Assembly (NCBI RefSeq): GCF_900185615.1
Contig: NZ_FYAK01000002.1
Coordinates: forward strand, 124,001 to 188,000
DNA length: 64,000 nt
Direction: 5' to 3'
Origin: Photobacterium malacitanum
Lineage (GTDB): Bacteria; Pseudomonadota; Gammaproteobacteria; Enterobacterales; Vibrionaceae
Positions 34,662-44,708 of the stretch are shown here, one piece after another. A program made the position numbers and the translations under genes. Position 1 is the stretch's first letter. Each line of letters begins with the position of its first letter. Below the pieces are notes generated by a model. That model had not been told where the DNA came from, did not search any database, and saw nothing but the letters and a program-made list of their open reading frames with translations.

Positions 34662-34919
34662 ATCATTATTACAGTAAACCCAGTATCAGCTTCTATCTAA
34701 AAAAGATTTATCTTTTCTTTTTCGATAAAGTGTAATAAAACTTACTCAAAGTGACAAATTTATACTTATGTTCATGGTCGGTTCATTTACAAGGCGCTAC
34801 TATTTAGAACGATAATAAAAGTATTGAATTGATGTTCGCATAAGCAGACTTATCGGGTACATGATAAATGTTAAGATAACTTAACGGCCTGATTGATATG
34901 ATTTTAGAGAGGCATGTCC

Positions 34920-35201
34920 ATGAGAAATTTACTTACTGGTTTTTTTGCTGTTGTAATCGGCTTATTTGCAGTTTCTTTCGCAGCTATAATGGCACTATTT
35001 CTTGGTATTGCAGCGATGATTGCGAAACCATTTATTAAACGTAAACTTGCTGCCGAAGGTATGCAATACGAAGAAAAGAACTTTACAGAAGGTTTTGCTG
35101 GCCAAGATGAAACAATGAATAGTGTGTTTCGTCAACAACGTCAAACGGCATCAAATGTGATTGACGGCGAATGCGAAGATATAACAAGTCGAAAATTTTA
35201 A
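34920..35201 (+). CDS. Small inner-membrane protein, 93 residues
   Basis: The ATG at 34920 is preferred over 34914 because GAGAGG is then 7 bases upstream. One or two N-terminal membrane helices (LLTGFFAVVIGLFAVSFAAI) precede a cytoplasmic tail. It is not a recognised functional family. A terminator follows. Confidence 0.65.
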   Translation: MRNLLTGFFAVVIGLFAVSFAAIMALFLGIAAMIAKPFIKRKLAAEGMQYEEKNFTEGFAGQDETMNSVFRQQRQTASNVIDGECEDITSRKF

Positions 35202-35226
35202 TCGACATCGACATACCTATCATAAT

Positions 35227-35260
35227 AAAAACGCTTAGCCTTATTGCTAGGCGTTTTTAT
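35227..35260. terminator. Bidirectional terminator
   Basis: AAAACGCTTAGC / GCTAGGCGTTTTT hairpin between convergent genes. Confidence 0.85.
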
Positions 35261-35279
35261 TGGTTTTTTGAAATGTTGA

Positions 35280-36275
35280 TTATTGAACGTTGTAGGCTTT
35301 TGCTTTCACCATATTGCGATACTGAGAAGGGCTAATATTAAATTCTTTTTGAAACCGTGTTGAAAAATGATACGGATCTTTATATCCCACCTGTTCTGAT
35401 ACATCAGACAATGACATTCCAAAATCACGCAACAATTCTTTAGCGGTTTCCATTCGTATTTTTTGCAGATATTGATGCGGTGCCTGGCCGACTTGGTCTT
35501 TAAATTTACGATTGAAACTACGTAGAGGTAAACCGCAATGCTGAGCAATTTGCTGAGTAGTTAATGGTTGTGACATATAACGTTGCATCCAGTCTTGTGC
35601 CTGAGCGATAGATTCATCAAATTGCACTTGACCACCAATTTCATAAAAAGGTTGATGACCTGATTTACTAATTTCATGGCCATAATGGGTTTCGATAGTA
35701 TTAGCGATTTTCTGGCCATAATATTTAGAAATTAAAAATAGCACCATTTCTGTCTGTGAGTTGATACTTTCAGTGCAATAAAGGCCATTAGCCGAGGTAA
35801 TAGAAGCTTGGCGGTTAAGTTTTATTTGTGGATAGCGTTGTGAGAATTTGTCATAAAAGTACCAATGGGTTGTAGCCGTTTGATGGTTTAACAACCCTGT
35901 TTCAGCCAACCAAGTAACGCCTGTCCCTGTGGCTATTATTTGCGCACCATTATGGTATTGCTTAATTAGCCATGCGGGTATTTGAGGATGCTTTGCGATT
36001 GAAGAAATAGGGTTTCCCCACATCGGCGGCACAATAATGATGTCAAAATTTGTCTCATCTTCAAAGGTAATATCGGGTTGAATGCGAATGCCTGCGGTTA
36101 ACGTGGGCGATGCTAAACTGGAAGCAATCAGTTTAATTTCAAATGGCGATTGTTGCTGAGTTTTACGATCACGCAGACTTGCAGCACTGGTTAGCATCTC
36201 TGCACTTAATGAGATTCCGGTGATAAGTGCACGATGGAAAAGAATAAAACCTACCCGCATTATTTTTGTTTCCAT
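35280..36275 (-). CDS. GlxA-type transcriptional regulator (DJ-1/PfpI plus AraC)
   Basis: 331 residues. The N-terminal 190 residues have the DJ-1/PfpI fold without an obvious nucleophile (TGTGVTWLAETG in place of the elbow Cys). The C-terminal AraC domain shows two helix-turn-helix units (TTQQIAQHCGLPLRSFNRKF and SLSDVSEQVGYKDPYHFSTR). The target is unknown; it faces the FabY-like gene, so control of that gene is possible. Confidence 0.85.
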   Translation of the reverse strand: METKIMRVGFILFHRALITGISLSAEMLTSAASLRDRKTQQQSPFEIKLIASSLASPTLTAGIRIQPDITFEDETNFDIIIVPPMWGNPISSIAKHPQIPAWLIKQYHNGAQIIATGTGVTWLAETGLLNHQTATTHWYFYDKFSQRYPQIKLNRQASITSANGLYCTESINSQTEMVLFLISKYYGQKIANTIETHYGHEISKSGHQPFYEIGGQVQFDESIAQAQDWMQRYMSQPLTTQQIAQHCGLPLRSFNRKFKDQVGQAPHQYLQKIRMETAKELLRDFGMSLSDVSEQVGYKDPYHFSTRFQKEFNISPSQYRNMVKAKAYNVQ

Positions 36276-36424
36276 GGTAATTGATTACAAAATATACGTT
36301 AGTGTAATATTTTGGTTAGTTTGGCTGGAATACAAGTAATTTTGGCACAAACGTAGAATGAATCATAGGTTAATACTGATATTCTGATTTCAACGGTGTA
36401 TTAAATCGATCTCAGGATATTAAA

Positions 36425-38275
36425 ATGGCAAAATTACCGCTCATTGTGGGTTTAGGTGGCATCAATGCTGCTGGTCGTAGTTCAGGCTTTCATAGCTATA
36501 AGCTGATGATCGCTGATGTACTATCTGATGATGTAATGCAATCAACATGGCAAGATCTCGCTCGTCGTATGGGATTGAGTGACGATGGCGCTATTACCGA
36601 AGATATTATTACCGCGATTAAAGCGGGCACCTGTGTGCGTCGTATCCATTCTTTCGATCCTGATAATTTGCTGTATCAATATAAAGCGAATTTAAATTCA
36701 GCAGATGATCAGATCACATTTACATTGCGTAAATCTAAATTACCTAATCATATTCCGTCAAACTGGCAAGTTGATATTCAAGGTACAAAAGCGGTGATCA
36801 CCGTAATGGGAAACCTTGACGCATTAGTAGAAGGCCGTGTTGCTTTTCCTGTTTCAAGTGGCGGTAATATTCCTACTGGCTTTGAGCCAAGCAAATTATA
36901 TAACTCTCGTTTTCACCCACGAGGCTTGTCGCTAACGGTATATGGTGCTTCAGATGCCCTGAATTCATTAGGTTTTGAGTGGGATGAGGTCTTACGTCAT
37001 ATTCGCCCAGATGAAGTATCAGTGTACGCTGGAAGTGGGTTAGCACAAATTGATGATAACTCGTTAGGGGGCATGATTGCTGCACACCTTACTGGTGGCC
37101 GTGTTAGTTCAAAGATGATGGCACTATCTTTTGCCGAAATGCCTGCTGATTTTATTAATGGCTATGTGATCAACAGTATTGGCGCAACAGGTACGAATAT
37201 GGGGGCATGTGCAACATTCCTTTATAACCTTCGCCAAGGTATGCATGATATTCAGCATGGCAAAGCAAAAGTAGTGATTGTCGGTAATGCTGAAGCACCA
37301 GTAGAGGCAGAGATCATGGAAGGCTTTAGAGTGATGGGCGCTCTGGCTGAAGATGAACAATTAAAAGCGCTTGATGGTATCGATAGTGTTGATAATCGTC
37401 GAGCTTGTCGTCCATTCTCATCTAATGCTGGTTTTACAATGGCAGAGTCTGCACAATTTGTGGTGCTGATGGATGATGAATTAGCCCTTGAGTTAGGCGC
37501 TAATATTTATGGCTCTGTGGCTGATGTGTTTGTTAATGCTGATGCTAATAAAAAATCAATTTCAGCGCCAGGTGTAGGTAACTATGTCACTGTGGCAAAA
37601 GCGGCGGCATTGGCAAAGGCGATCCTTGGTGAAGAGGGCATGAAGCAAACATTTGTCCAAGCACATGGTACCGGAACACCACAAAACCGCGTAACAGAAA
37701 GCCATATTCTTAATGAAGTTGCTAAAACGTTTGGCATTGAAAGTTGGCCTGTTGCTGCCATTAAATCGTATGTAGGCCATTCAATGAGCGCCGCTGCTGG
37801 TGATCAACTTGTTGCTTCTCTTGGTGTATGGCAATACGGTTGGTTACCCGCGATTAATACCATTGATCATATTGCTGATGATGTACATTGCTCTAATTTA
37901 AATATTTTAATGGAGCACACCTATGCTGGTGAGTGCGGTCAAAACTACAAAGCCGTTATTCTTAATGCTAAAGGTTTTGGTGGCAATAATGCATCGGGTT
38001 TAGTGTTATCGCCACAACAAACTATTGCGATGCTAACCGCCAAATACGGTCATGATGTAATGGCTGCTTATCAAGTACGCCATCAGGCTGTTAAAGCTGT
38101 TACCAGTAGTAATGATATTAATGCATGCCAAGGACAAGAAACTATTCGTTATCAGTTTGGTGAAGCGGTGATGGACGAGCATTCAGTAACCATTACACCT
38201 GATGCGATTAAATTGTCTGAGTTTGAACATGCTATTGTGCTTGATAGTGTTAACCCTTACGCAGATTACAACTAG
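36425..38275 (+). CDS. FabY-like beta-ketoacyl-ACP synthase
   Basis: 616 residues, about 200 longer than FabB/FabF. The opening LPLIVGLGGINAAGRSS is like that of Pseudomonas aeruginosa FabY. The thiolase-fold triad is Cys262 (GACAT), His414 (AHGTGT) and His452 (SYVGHS), i.e. Cys-His-His for Claisen condensation with decarboxylation. FabY starts fatty-acid synthesis from acetyl-CoA; the same role is inferred. AGGATATTAAA precedes the ATG. It is divergent from the GlxA-type regulator and followed by a terminator. Confidence 0.85.
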   Translation: MAKLPLIVGLGGINAAGRSSGFHSYKLMIADVLSDDVMQSTWQDLARRMGLSDDGAITEDIITAIKAGTCVRRIHSFDPDNLLYQYKANLNSADDQITFTLRKSKLPNHIPSNWQVDIQGTKAVITVMGNLDALVEGRVAFPVSSGGNIPTGFEPSKLYNSRFHPRGLSLTVYGASDALNSLGFEWDEVLRHIRPDEVSVYAGSGLAQIDDNSLGGMIAAHLTGGRVSSKMMALSFAEMPADFINGYVINSIGATGTNMGACATFLYNLRQGMHDIQHGKAKVVIVGNAEAPVEAEIMEGFRVMGALAEDEQLKALDGIDSVDNRRACRPFSSNAGFTMAESAQFVVLMDDELALELGANIYGSVADVFVNADANKKSISAPGVGNYVTVAKAAALAKAILGEEGMKQTFVQAHGTGTPQNRVTESHILNEVAKTFGIESWPVAAIKSYVGHSMSAAAGDQLVASLGVWQYGWLPAINTIDHIADDVHCSNLNILMEHTYAGECGQNYKAVILNAKGFGGNNASGLVLSPQQTIAMLTAKYGHDVMAAYQVRHQAVKAVTSSNDINACQGQETIRYQFGEAVMDEHSVTITPDAIKLSEFEHAIVLDSVNPYADYN

Positions 38276-38292
38276 AATCAAAGAAAACAACA

Positions 38293-38319
38293 AGCAGGTT
38301 ATTGATGACCTGCTTTTTA
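38293..38319 (+). terminator. Terminator after the FabY-like gene
   Basis: AGCAGGT ... ACCTGCT followed by TTTTAT. Confidence 0.85.
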
Positions 38320-38354
38320 TTATCATCAAAAACAAATAACAAGGATCTAGCTTT

Positions 38355-39374
38355 GTGACTAGAAAAAAAAGGGTCGCGATATGGGTGGGCATTGCCACGT
38401 TACTTGCCGCATCAACATCAGCTTATAGTGCAACATGCACTCATGATGGTGACGTTTTACCATTGTGGAATAGCAGTGCGAGTCGTAGTGCTATTACGCA
38501 GTTTGTTAACGAAGTAACAACCGTCGGTAATCCCGATTACGTCAAGCCCAGTGCACGTATTGCGGTGTTAGATAATGATGGTACCTTGTGGCCTGAAAAA
38601 CCAACTTATACGCAGTTTTTGTTTGCCTTTAGTCAGATTAAGCATGAAAGTGCACAACATCCGGAGTGGAAAACAGAAACACCGTATAAGTGGGTACTCG
38701 ATAACAACACTAAAGCTATTTTTGCAAAGGGATGGAGCGCTTTACTGCCTATTCTTGCAACATCACAAGCAGGGTTAACGCCTGAACAATATAATAAAGA
38801 TGTCTTAAATTGGCTCTCAACAGCGCAGTCGCCTCGTTTTAAACGACCCTATACTGATTTAGTTTATCAACCGATGATAGAGTTGATTGATTATCTCCAT
38901 ACGCACAAATTTAAGGTGTTTATTGTAACGGGTGCTGGTGGTGCGTTTGTTAAACCGTGGAGCGAAGCTATCTATCACATTCCCGCAGAAAACGTGATTG
39001 GTACTGCCTTTGGTTATACCTATAAAGACGGCACACTTATTAAAAACAATAAGTTAGTTTACATTGATGACGGTCCACAAAAAGCGATTAATATTGCGAC
39101 CATTATTGGTAAGCGTCCTATCCTTGCGGTGGGTAACTCAACGGGCGATAAAGCGATGCTATCATGGACAACCTCTCAAAAAGGCGCCAGCCTAGGGATG
39201 TTGATCCATCATACTGATGCTGAACGTGAGTGGCAGTATGGCGCTGATTCTTTTGAAGGTAAATTCACTCCAGCATTGATGCAAGCAGCAAAACAGCACA
39301 AGTGGCAAGTGGTGGATATGAAAAAAGATTGGTGCCGAATCTTTCCGACTAAAGCGGAACGTCGTTCATTATAG
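38355..39374 (+). CDS. Exported HAD-superfamily phosphatase
   Basis: 339 residues from a GTG start with AAGGA 9 bases upstream; signal peptide MTRKKRVAIWVGIATLLAA, then AYSA. HAD motif I is VLDNDGTLW with Asp73 and Asp75; motif II is in VFIVTGAGG and motif IV in YIDDGPQ with GNSTGDKAML. It should dephosphorylate a small phosphate ester in the periplasm. Confidence 0.82.
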   Translation: MTRKKRVAIWVGIATLLAASTSAYSATCTHDGDVLPLWNSSASRSAITQFVNEVTTVGNPDYVKPSARIAVLDNDGTLWPEKPTYTQFLFAFSQIKHESAQHPEWKTETPYKWVLDNNTKAIFAKGWSALLPILATSQAGLTPEQYNKDVLNWLSTAQSPRFKRPYTDLVYQPMIELIDYLHTHKFKVFIVTGAGGAFVKPWSEAIYHIPAENVIGTAFGYTYKDGTLIKNNKLVYIDDGPQKAINIATIIGKRPILAVGNSTGDKAMLSWTTSQKGASLGMLIHHTDAEREWQYGADSFEGKFTPALMQAAKQHKWQVVDMKKDWCRIFPTKAERRSL

Positions 39375-39428
39375 ATAGTGAGCGATATGACGTAGTGCTA
39401 TAGCTAAAATGCATAACAGAGCACAACT

Positions 39429-39469
39429 AAAAAAGCCGAGTAAGATAGCAATCTTAACTCGGCTTTTTG
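39429..39469. terminator. Bidirectional terminator
   Basis: AAAGCCGAGTAAGAT ... ATCTTAACTCGGCTTTTT. It is shared by two convergent genes. Confidence 0.9.
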
Positions 39470-39480
39470 TTAGTGAAAAA

Positions 39481-41160
39481 TTATGCTTTCGGTGCTACTA
39501 CAGGTTTAAGGTCAAGTACATGTAATACACGCTCTGGTGTTCCTTCCCATATCATAGGGCGTCCTTTCGGATTGGCTTCATTCCACCATCCAGTAAAGCG
39601 TTTGGTGTTGTATTGATAGAAATTAGGGCCAGATAAAACAGGAATCGTTACCATGTTCTCAGCTAATAATGCTTGAATTTTATGTGCAATAGTTATTTGC
39701 TGATCATGTTTATTGGTTTGGTAAAAACTATCAAGTAAGTTATCTAACTCTGCATTTTTCCAAAAGTGCATAGCAAATCGCGGCATGCCATCTTTCTTTT
39801 GGTAACGAGAATGATAGGCAGATTCCCAGTATTTATGCGGGCTAGCGCCGTGGAAATAGTTGGTATAAGCTATATCATAGTCAGCGGTGATCATTGCTTG
39901 GTTATAGACAGAAAAATCAGGTGTACGCGCTTGAGTTTTGATACCTATCGCATTTATTTGTTCGGATGCTAGTAACACAATATTATTGAAATCGGTCCAA
40001 CCATTAGGTGATTGTATCTCTAATGTCAGTTTTTTACCGGTTGGTGTCTCTACAAACCCATCGCCATCTCTATCAATAAAACCTGCCTTTTTCAGTAATG
40101 CTTTGGCTTCTTTCACGTTATGAGTCATATAGGGTTTATATTTATCATGGGTTTGTTTATTTGACCAAGATTCAAAACCATAACCAAGCCCTGAAGCAAA
40201 ATCATTCACCTTACCGTTTCCATAAATAGCGATATCAATGATTTCTTGACGATTTAAACTCATTGAAAAAGCACGTCTAAAATCAATATTTTCAAGGGCT
40301 TCTTTCTTAGCAGGATCAGTTGAATTAAAGTTTAATACAAAAGACTGTGTGCCAGCAGGTGGGTACCAATAGCCATGATTTTTAGATGCATTAACAAATA
40401 CACGATCAATATCGGGGACGAATGATCCTGCCCAGTCAATTTCAGAGTTGATTAAATCAGCCAAGACTTGATCATTATGGTTCTTTTGTGGAATACGCAA
40501 GCAATCGACTTTTAACTTATCATTATCCCAATAATGAGGGTTACGGCATTGAGTAAAGAGACTCGGAGTAAAACGTTCAATCTCTGTAAATGGCCCCGTA
40601 CCGACAGGATGTTGATTGGTAAAGGTTTCTGGTTTATCTATTTTACTCCAGATATGTTGTGGCACGATAGGAATACTGACCACATCATTAACTAGGCTAG
40701 TATTGATTTCATTAAAAGTAAACGTAACTACATAATCATTATCTTTTTCTATTTTGCTGATACGCTTAGTGATCCCTCTGTCATCTAATGCATTGTTTTT
40801 CTTTATCATATCAAAGGTGTAGATGATATCATCAGCAGTAAATTGTTCCCCATCAGACCATTTAACATCATCACGTAGATCAAATGTTAGTGATAATAAA
40901 TCATTACTAACGGTATAATTTTTAGCGAGACGAAATACCGGAATATTGCCTTTAAGTTCGTTGAATATAACCAAAGGTTCATAAATAAAATCACGGGCAG
41001 TATGTAAACGAGAGTTTATAAATGGATTAAAATTTCGAATTAACTGCGGGTTATGATTGGGAATAATGGTTAAGTATGATTTTTCATCCGTTTGTTCAGA
41101 CGCTAAAGCAGCGGTAGACATAGTGGATAGTAGGGCAATAAAGGTCAACGATAGTCGCAT
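39481..41160 (-). CDS. Orphan solute-binding protein, similar to Vibrio chitin-oligosaccharide-binding protein
   Basis: 559 residues from ATG 41160, preceded by GAGGT; signal peptide MRLSLTFIALLSTMSTAALA. It is an SBP_bac_5 family periplasmic protein. The text closely resembles Vibrio CBP, which binds chitin oligosaccharides and controls the sensor ChiS (for example NYFHGASPHKYW and GWWNEANPKGRP). Unlike the Vibrio locus, no permease or ATPase genes lie beside it, so it may act with transporters elsewhere or serve only as a sensor. The similarity is from memory. Confidence 0.8.
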   Translation of the reverse strand: MRLSLTFIALLSTMSTAALASEQTDEKSYLTIIPNHNPQLIRNFNPFINSRLHTARDFIYEPLVIFNELKGNIPVFRLAKNYTVSNDLLSLTFDLRDDVKWSDGEQFTADDIIYTFDMIKKNNALDDRGITKRISKIEKDNDYVVTFTFNEINTSLVNDVVSIPIVPQHIWSKIDKPETFTNQHPVGTGPFTEIERFTPSLFTQCRNPHYWDNDKLKVDCLRIPQKNHNDQVLADLINSEIDWAGSFVPDIDRVFVNASKNHGYWYPPAGTQSFVLNFNSTDPAKKEALENIDFRRAFSMSLNRQEIIDIAIYGNGKVNDFASGLGYGFESWSNKQTHDKYKPYMTHNVKEAKALLKKAGFIDRDGDGFVETPTGKKLTLEIQSPNGWTDFNNIVLLASEQINAIGIKTQARTPDFSVYNQAMITADYDIAYTNYFHGASPHKYWESAYHSRYQKKDGMPRFAMHFWKNAELDNLLDSFYQTNKHDQQITIAHKIQALLAENMVTIPVLSGPNFYQYNTKRFTGWWNEANPKGRPMIWEGTPERVLHVLDLKPVVAPKA

Positions 41161-41471
41161 ATATACCTCAAACAAAGTTAAATAATATCAATAAATAACA
41201 TAATTTTGTGAGGCCATTAAAAGGTGTATTTTTTTACGGATCAATAGCATAAATGCATTCTTGATAGAGGCTTAAAAAGGGAAGATAAAAAAGTGGTGTT
41301 ATTCGATCATCATCGGTGCTTTATTTTACGAAACAGATCATATTTTATAGATAATATAATTTATTGAGTTAGTGATAAAACAGATAAAGTGACGTTTCAT
41401 GAGGCGATGAAGTATTATAATAAATAATATTACGTTGCATATAATAACGTAATATTACAGAGTGTCGTCAC
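41161..41471. other. Intergenic region
   Basis: AT-rich, no supported gene. The promoter for the solute-binding protein should lie at its left side. Confidence 0.35.
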
Positions 41472-41507
41472 AAAAAAAGCTTCGATAGTGATTAACCATC
41501 GAAGCTT
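41472..41507 (-). terminator. Terminator of the DEAD-box helicase gene
   Basis: AAGCTTCGAT / ATCGAAGCTT, with a T-run on the minus strand. Confidence 0.88.
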
Positions 41508-41529
41508 ATGATTGATTCAGATTTGAAAA

Positions 41530-42828
41530 TTACTTCTTCAAACGAGTGATCTTAGTTGCTTTGCTGCTAATTGCTTTACGCAAACGAGCACGACGCTCAG
41601 CAGCAGATTGATCTTGAGTCGGATTATTTTGACGACCTGCACGATCACGGTAAGCTGCTTTGGTGTTCATACGCTCAACTAATGCATCACGGCTTTTAGG
41701 CTCGTAACCTTCTAATTGTACGCGGTGAATACGTTGATTAATCAAACGCTCGATTTGAACTAAAGTGAGTTCTTCTTCACGGCTAACAAATGAGATTGCA
41801 TTACCTTTTTGTCCTGCACGACCAGTACGGCCAATACGGTGTACATAGTCTTCAGCAAGGAAAGGCATGTCGTAGTTTACAACATATGGTAGATTCTGAA
41901 TGTCTAGACCACGGGCAGCAACTTCTGTGGCGACCATCACGCGTGCTTTACCTTCTTTAAACTCTTCTAATGCACGTCGACGTGAGCTTTGGGCTTTATC
42001 GCCGTGGCAAAGAACCGCTTTAATACCATCAAGTTTTAATTCTTTAACTAGCTGGTTTGCCGTTTCTTTGTAATTCACAAAAACTAACACTTGTGGCCAG
42101 TTTTTCTTACCAATTAATTCAGATAGCATTTCACGTTTGCGATCTTCATCGACAGGGTAAACAACGTGTGCAACTGTTGATGCCGTGCTGTTTTCTGGTG
42201 TAACGGTAATGCGTTGTGGTTTACGTAGAATATCCGCTGCTAATGCATTCATCTGCGCTGACGAGGTTGCAGAGAACAACATCGTTTGTGGCTTAGTGCG
42301 AATATCTTCTAAAATAACGCGAATAGCACCGATAAAGCCCATATCAAGCATACGGTCCGCTTCATCAAACACTAAAAATTCTAGGTTAGCTAATGAAACA
42401 TTATTTTGTTCCATGTGCTCAATTAAACGACCCGGTGTTGCAACGAGAATATCAACACCTTGCTCTAGGCGTTTTTCTTGTGTTGCCATTTTTTTACCAC
42501 CAAAAATAGCCGTACAATTAATGTCGGTGTATTTCGCGTAGTCGTTAATATTTACTGAAATTTGCTCTGCTAATTCACGTGTTGGTGCAAGAATTAATGC
42601 GCGAACGTTAAATCGGGTTTTGGTTGCTGGCTTATCCAATAATTTTTGAATAATAGGTAATGCGAAAGCTGCTGTTTTGCCAGTACCTGTTTGCGCTAAA
42701 GCTAAAATATCAGCACCACGTCGTGCTTGAGGAATGGCTTTTTGCTGAATTGGGGTTAATTTCTCATAACCCACCTCAGTTAATGCTTTAACGAGATCTT
42801 GAGAAAAACCTTGAGATAAAAATGACAT
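41530..42828 (-). CDS. DEAD-box RNA helicase, RhlE-like
   Basis: 432 residues with the complete motif set: AQTGTGKT (I), PTRELA (Ia), VATPGR (Ib), DEAD (II), SAT (III), ARGLDI (V) and [10 protein letters not shown] (VI), plus a short basic tail. It unwinds short RNA duplexes, likely in ribosome assembly or decay. A second, longer RhlE-type protein is at 57191. Which is the RhlE orthologue is not decided. Confidence 0.9.
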   Translation of the reverse strand: MSFLSQGFSQDLVKALTEVGYEKLTPIQQKAIPQARRGADILALAQTGTGKTAAFALPIIQKLLDKPATKTRFNVRALILAPTRELAEQISVNINDYAKYTDINCTAIFGGKKMATQEKRLEQGVDILVATPGRLIEHMEQNNVSLANLEFLVFDEADRMLDMGFIGAIRVILEDIRTKPQTMLFSATSSAQMNALAADILRKPQRITVTPENSTASTVAHVVYPVDEDRKREMLSELIGKKNWPQVLVFVNYKETANQLVKELKLDGIKAVLCHGDKAQSSRRRALEEFKEGKARVMVATEVAARGLDIQNLPYVVNYDMPFLAEDYVHRIGRTGRAGQKGNAISFVSREEELTLVQIERLINQRIHRVQLEGYEPKSRDALVERMNTKAAYRDRAGRQNNPTQDQSAAERRARLRKAISSKATKITRLKK

Positions 42829-42972
42829 GCTGTGTTCCTAAACTGTCGGCCTATGCCGATTACATTCATAAACTGATGATTTTTGTCAGCTTATGAATGT
42901 AATCTGCGAATAAAATGACCGCATATTATAGTTGATTGTAGCTTATTGCGCTACTGTATCCTGAATTAACAT

Positions 42973-42995
42973 AAACCCCGCTTTGAGCGGGGTTT
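42973..42995 (-). terminator. Terminator
   Basis: AAACCCCGCT / AGCGGGGTTT with a three-base loop, downstream of the ATPase gene on the minus strand. Confidence 0.75.
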
Positions 42996-43022
42996 AAAGA
43001 ATAACCGAGTTCAGCTTGAGGC

Positions 43023-44708
43023 TTACTTAAATTCAGCTTTACGCATTCGGTTTAAAACGGCCATTACTTCGATAACGCGAGGCTTAGCCATTTCACCATA
43101 TTTAGGCATCATATCAGCCCAATTATCGTGCAACATATTAGCAAACGCACGGCTTGGATTTTTTTCCCAACCTTTAGTTTGTGCTAATTGGAACCACAAG
43201 TAACCAATAGCCAATAGTTGGCTTGAGTGCGCAATTTGCTCTAGTGCTTGTAGATCAATGTACTCACGACCAAAACGTAGTGATGTTTTGTCTTTTACTT
43301 GAATACGGAACTTGCCTTCTTCTAGCATTGCTTGCAAGGCACTACGGTTTATTTGTCGTGTGCGAGGGTGAACAATAACTTCTGTTCCTTCCTGCTTACG
43401 ACGGGTTGGGTGAGAAGCAACAACTGCGCGTGCTTTTTCTGTCACATCAATAGCATCATAGTTGTGCATTTGAATAACAGTATCAGCGACATCAAGATAA
43501 TCACCAGAGCCACCCATTACCAGCATTACTGAAATGTTGTGTTGATCGCGTAGTAGTGCGATACGGTCAACTAATGGTGTAATTGGTTCATCTTCTTTAC
43601 AGATCAATGCTTGCATGCGCTCATCACGGATCATGAAGTTAGACGCTGAGGTATCCTCATCAATCAATAATGCTTCAGCACCCGCTTCAATAGACTCTTG
43701 TAACCATGATGCTTGTGAGGTTGAACCTGACGCATTTTGACTACTAAACGCAGTAGTATCTTTACCCATAGGTAAATTACTGATGTAAGGCGACAGATCA
43801 ACATTGTGAACACAACGGCCATCTTCAGCACGAATTTTAGCGGCAGCATCATTGGTTACTACATACTCTCGGCCATCGCCGGGAACATGATCATAGATCG
43901 AACGTTCAATAGCACTTAGCAGAGTTGATTTACCGTGGAAACCACCACCAACGATAAGCGTAATACCTTCAGGAATACCCATACCACGAATCTTACCTTT
44001 ATGCGGTGCTTCTAATTCTACCGCTAGGTTATCAGGACTTAGGAATGGAATAGCATCAGGTAATGGCAAATCACTGTTACCTGCAATACGAGGTAATAAG
44101 CTTCCATCTGCAACAAAGGCTAATAATTTATGTTGTTTCAGTTGGCTACGCAGCGCGACTTGATCTTCAACCGCTTCACAGTGACGTTTTAACTCATCCA
44201 TTGGTAATTCACGTGCGATAGTGGCACGACGAATCATTTTTGGTAGATAGAAGGTCAGTAGGTTGAGGGTTTTTTTCGCAATAATAGTACGGCCATCTGA
44301 TGGCAGATTAATGCGGAAACGTAATTCAATACCTTCATCGTCAAATACGACAGAGGTACGATCTAGAATTGTTTGTCCTGGCATGTCAATTAAGACAGCA
44401 TTGTCTTGCTGAGATAAATCAGCAAAGAAGCGTGCAATAAAATCACGAGCTGCACGCTGATAATCAGTCGATTTTCCACGTAGCCATTCAAGATCAGTGA
44501 GTGACCATGCGCGACGAGCACGAACGCGAGAAGCTGGCGCAAAGGGATCCGACTGAACGGTATCGATAAAAAAGTCGAAATCAACAAAGTGATATTCACC
44601 GCGCATACTTGAATAGCTGCGGTAGTTATGACGGTCAATTTTATGGAGTTTGGCTTCGAGTAATTGCATATCGCCCCGATATCGTTCGTTATTGAATGCA
44701 GAGCGCAT
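43023..44708 (-). CDS. ABC-class ATPase (PF09818-type)
   Basis: 561 residues. Walker A is GGGFHGKSTLL near residues 253-263 and Walker B is ALLIDEDTSASNF. It is a soluble single-domain protein of the predicted ABC-class ATPase family, with no transmembrane partner. The function of the family is unknown; an RNA- or nucleic-acid-related role has been suggested from its architecture. It is monocistronic. Confidence 0.85.
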   Translation of the reverse strand: MRSAFNNERYRGDMQLLEAKLHKIDRHNYRSYSSMRGEYHFVDFDFFIDTVQSDPFAPASRVRARRAWSLTDLEWLRGKSTDYQRAARDFIARFFADLSQQDNAVLIDMPGQTILDRTSVVFDDEGIELRFRINLPSDGRTIIAKKTLNLLTFYLPKMIRRATIARELPMDELKRHCEAVEDQVALRSQLKQHKLLAFVADGSLLPRIAGNSDLPLPDAIPFLSPDNLAVELEAPHKGKIRGMGIPEGITLIVGGGFHGKSTLLSAIERSIYDHVPGDGREYVVTNDAAAKIRAEDGRCVHNVDLSPYISNLPMGKDTTAFSSQNASGSTSQASWLQESIEAGAEALLIDEDTSASNFMIRDERMQALICKEDEPITPLVDRIALLRDQHNISVMLVMGGSGDYLDVADTVIQMHNYDAIDVTEKARAVVASHPTRRKQEGTEVIVHPRTRQINRSALQAMLEEGKFRIQVKDKTSLRFGREYIDLQALEQIAHSSQLLAIGYLWFQLAQTKGWEKNPSRAFANMLHDNWADMMPKYGEMAKPRVIEVMAVLNRMRKAEFK

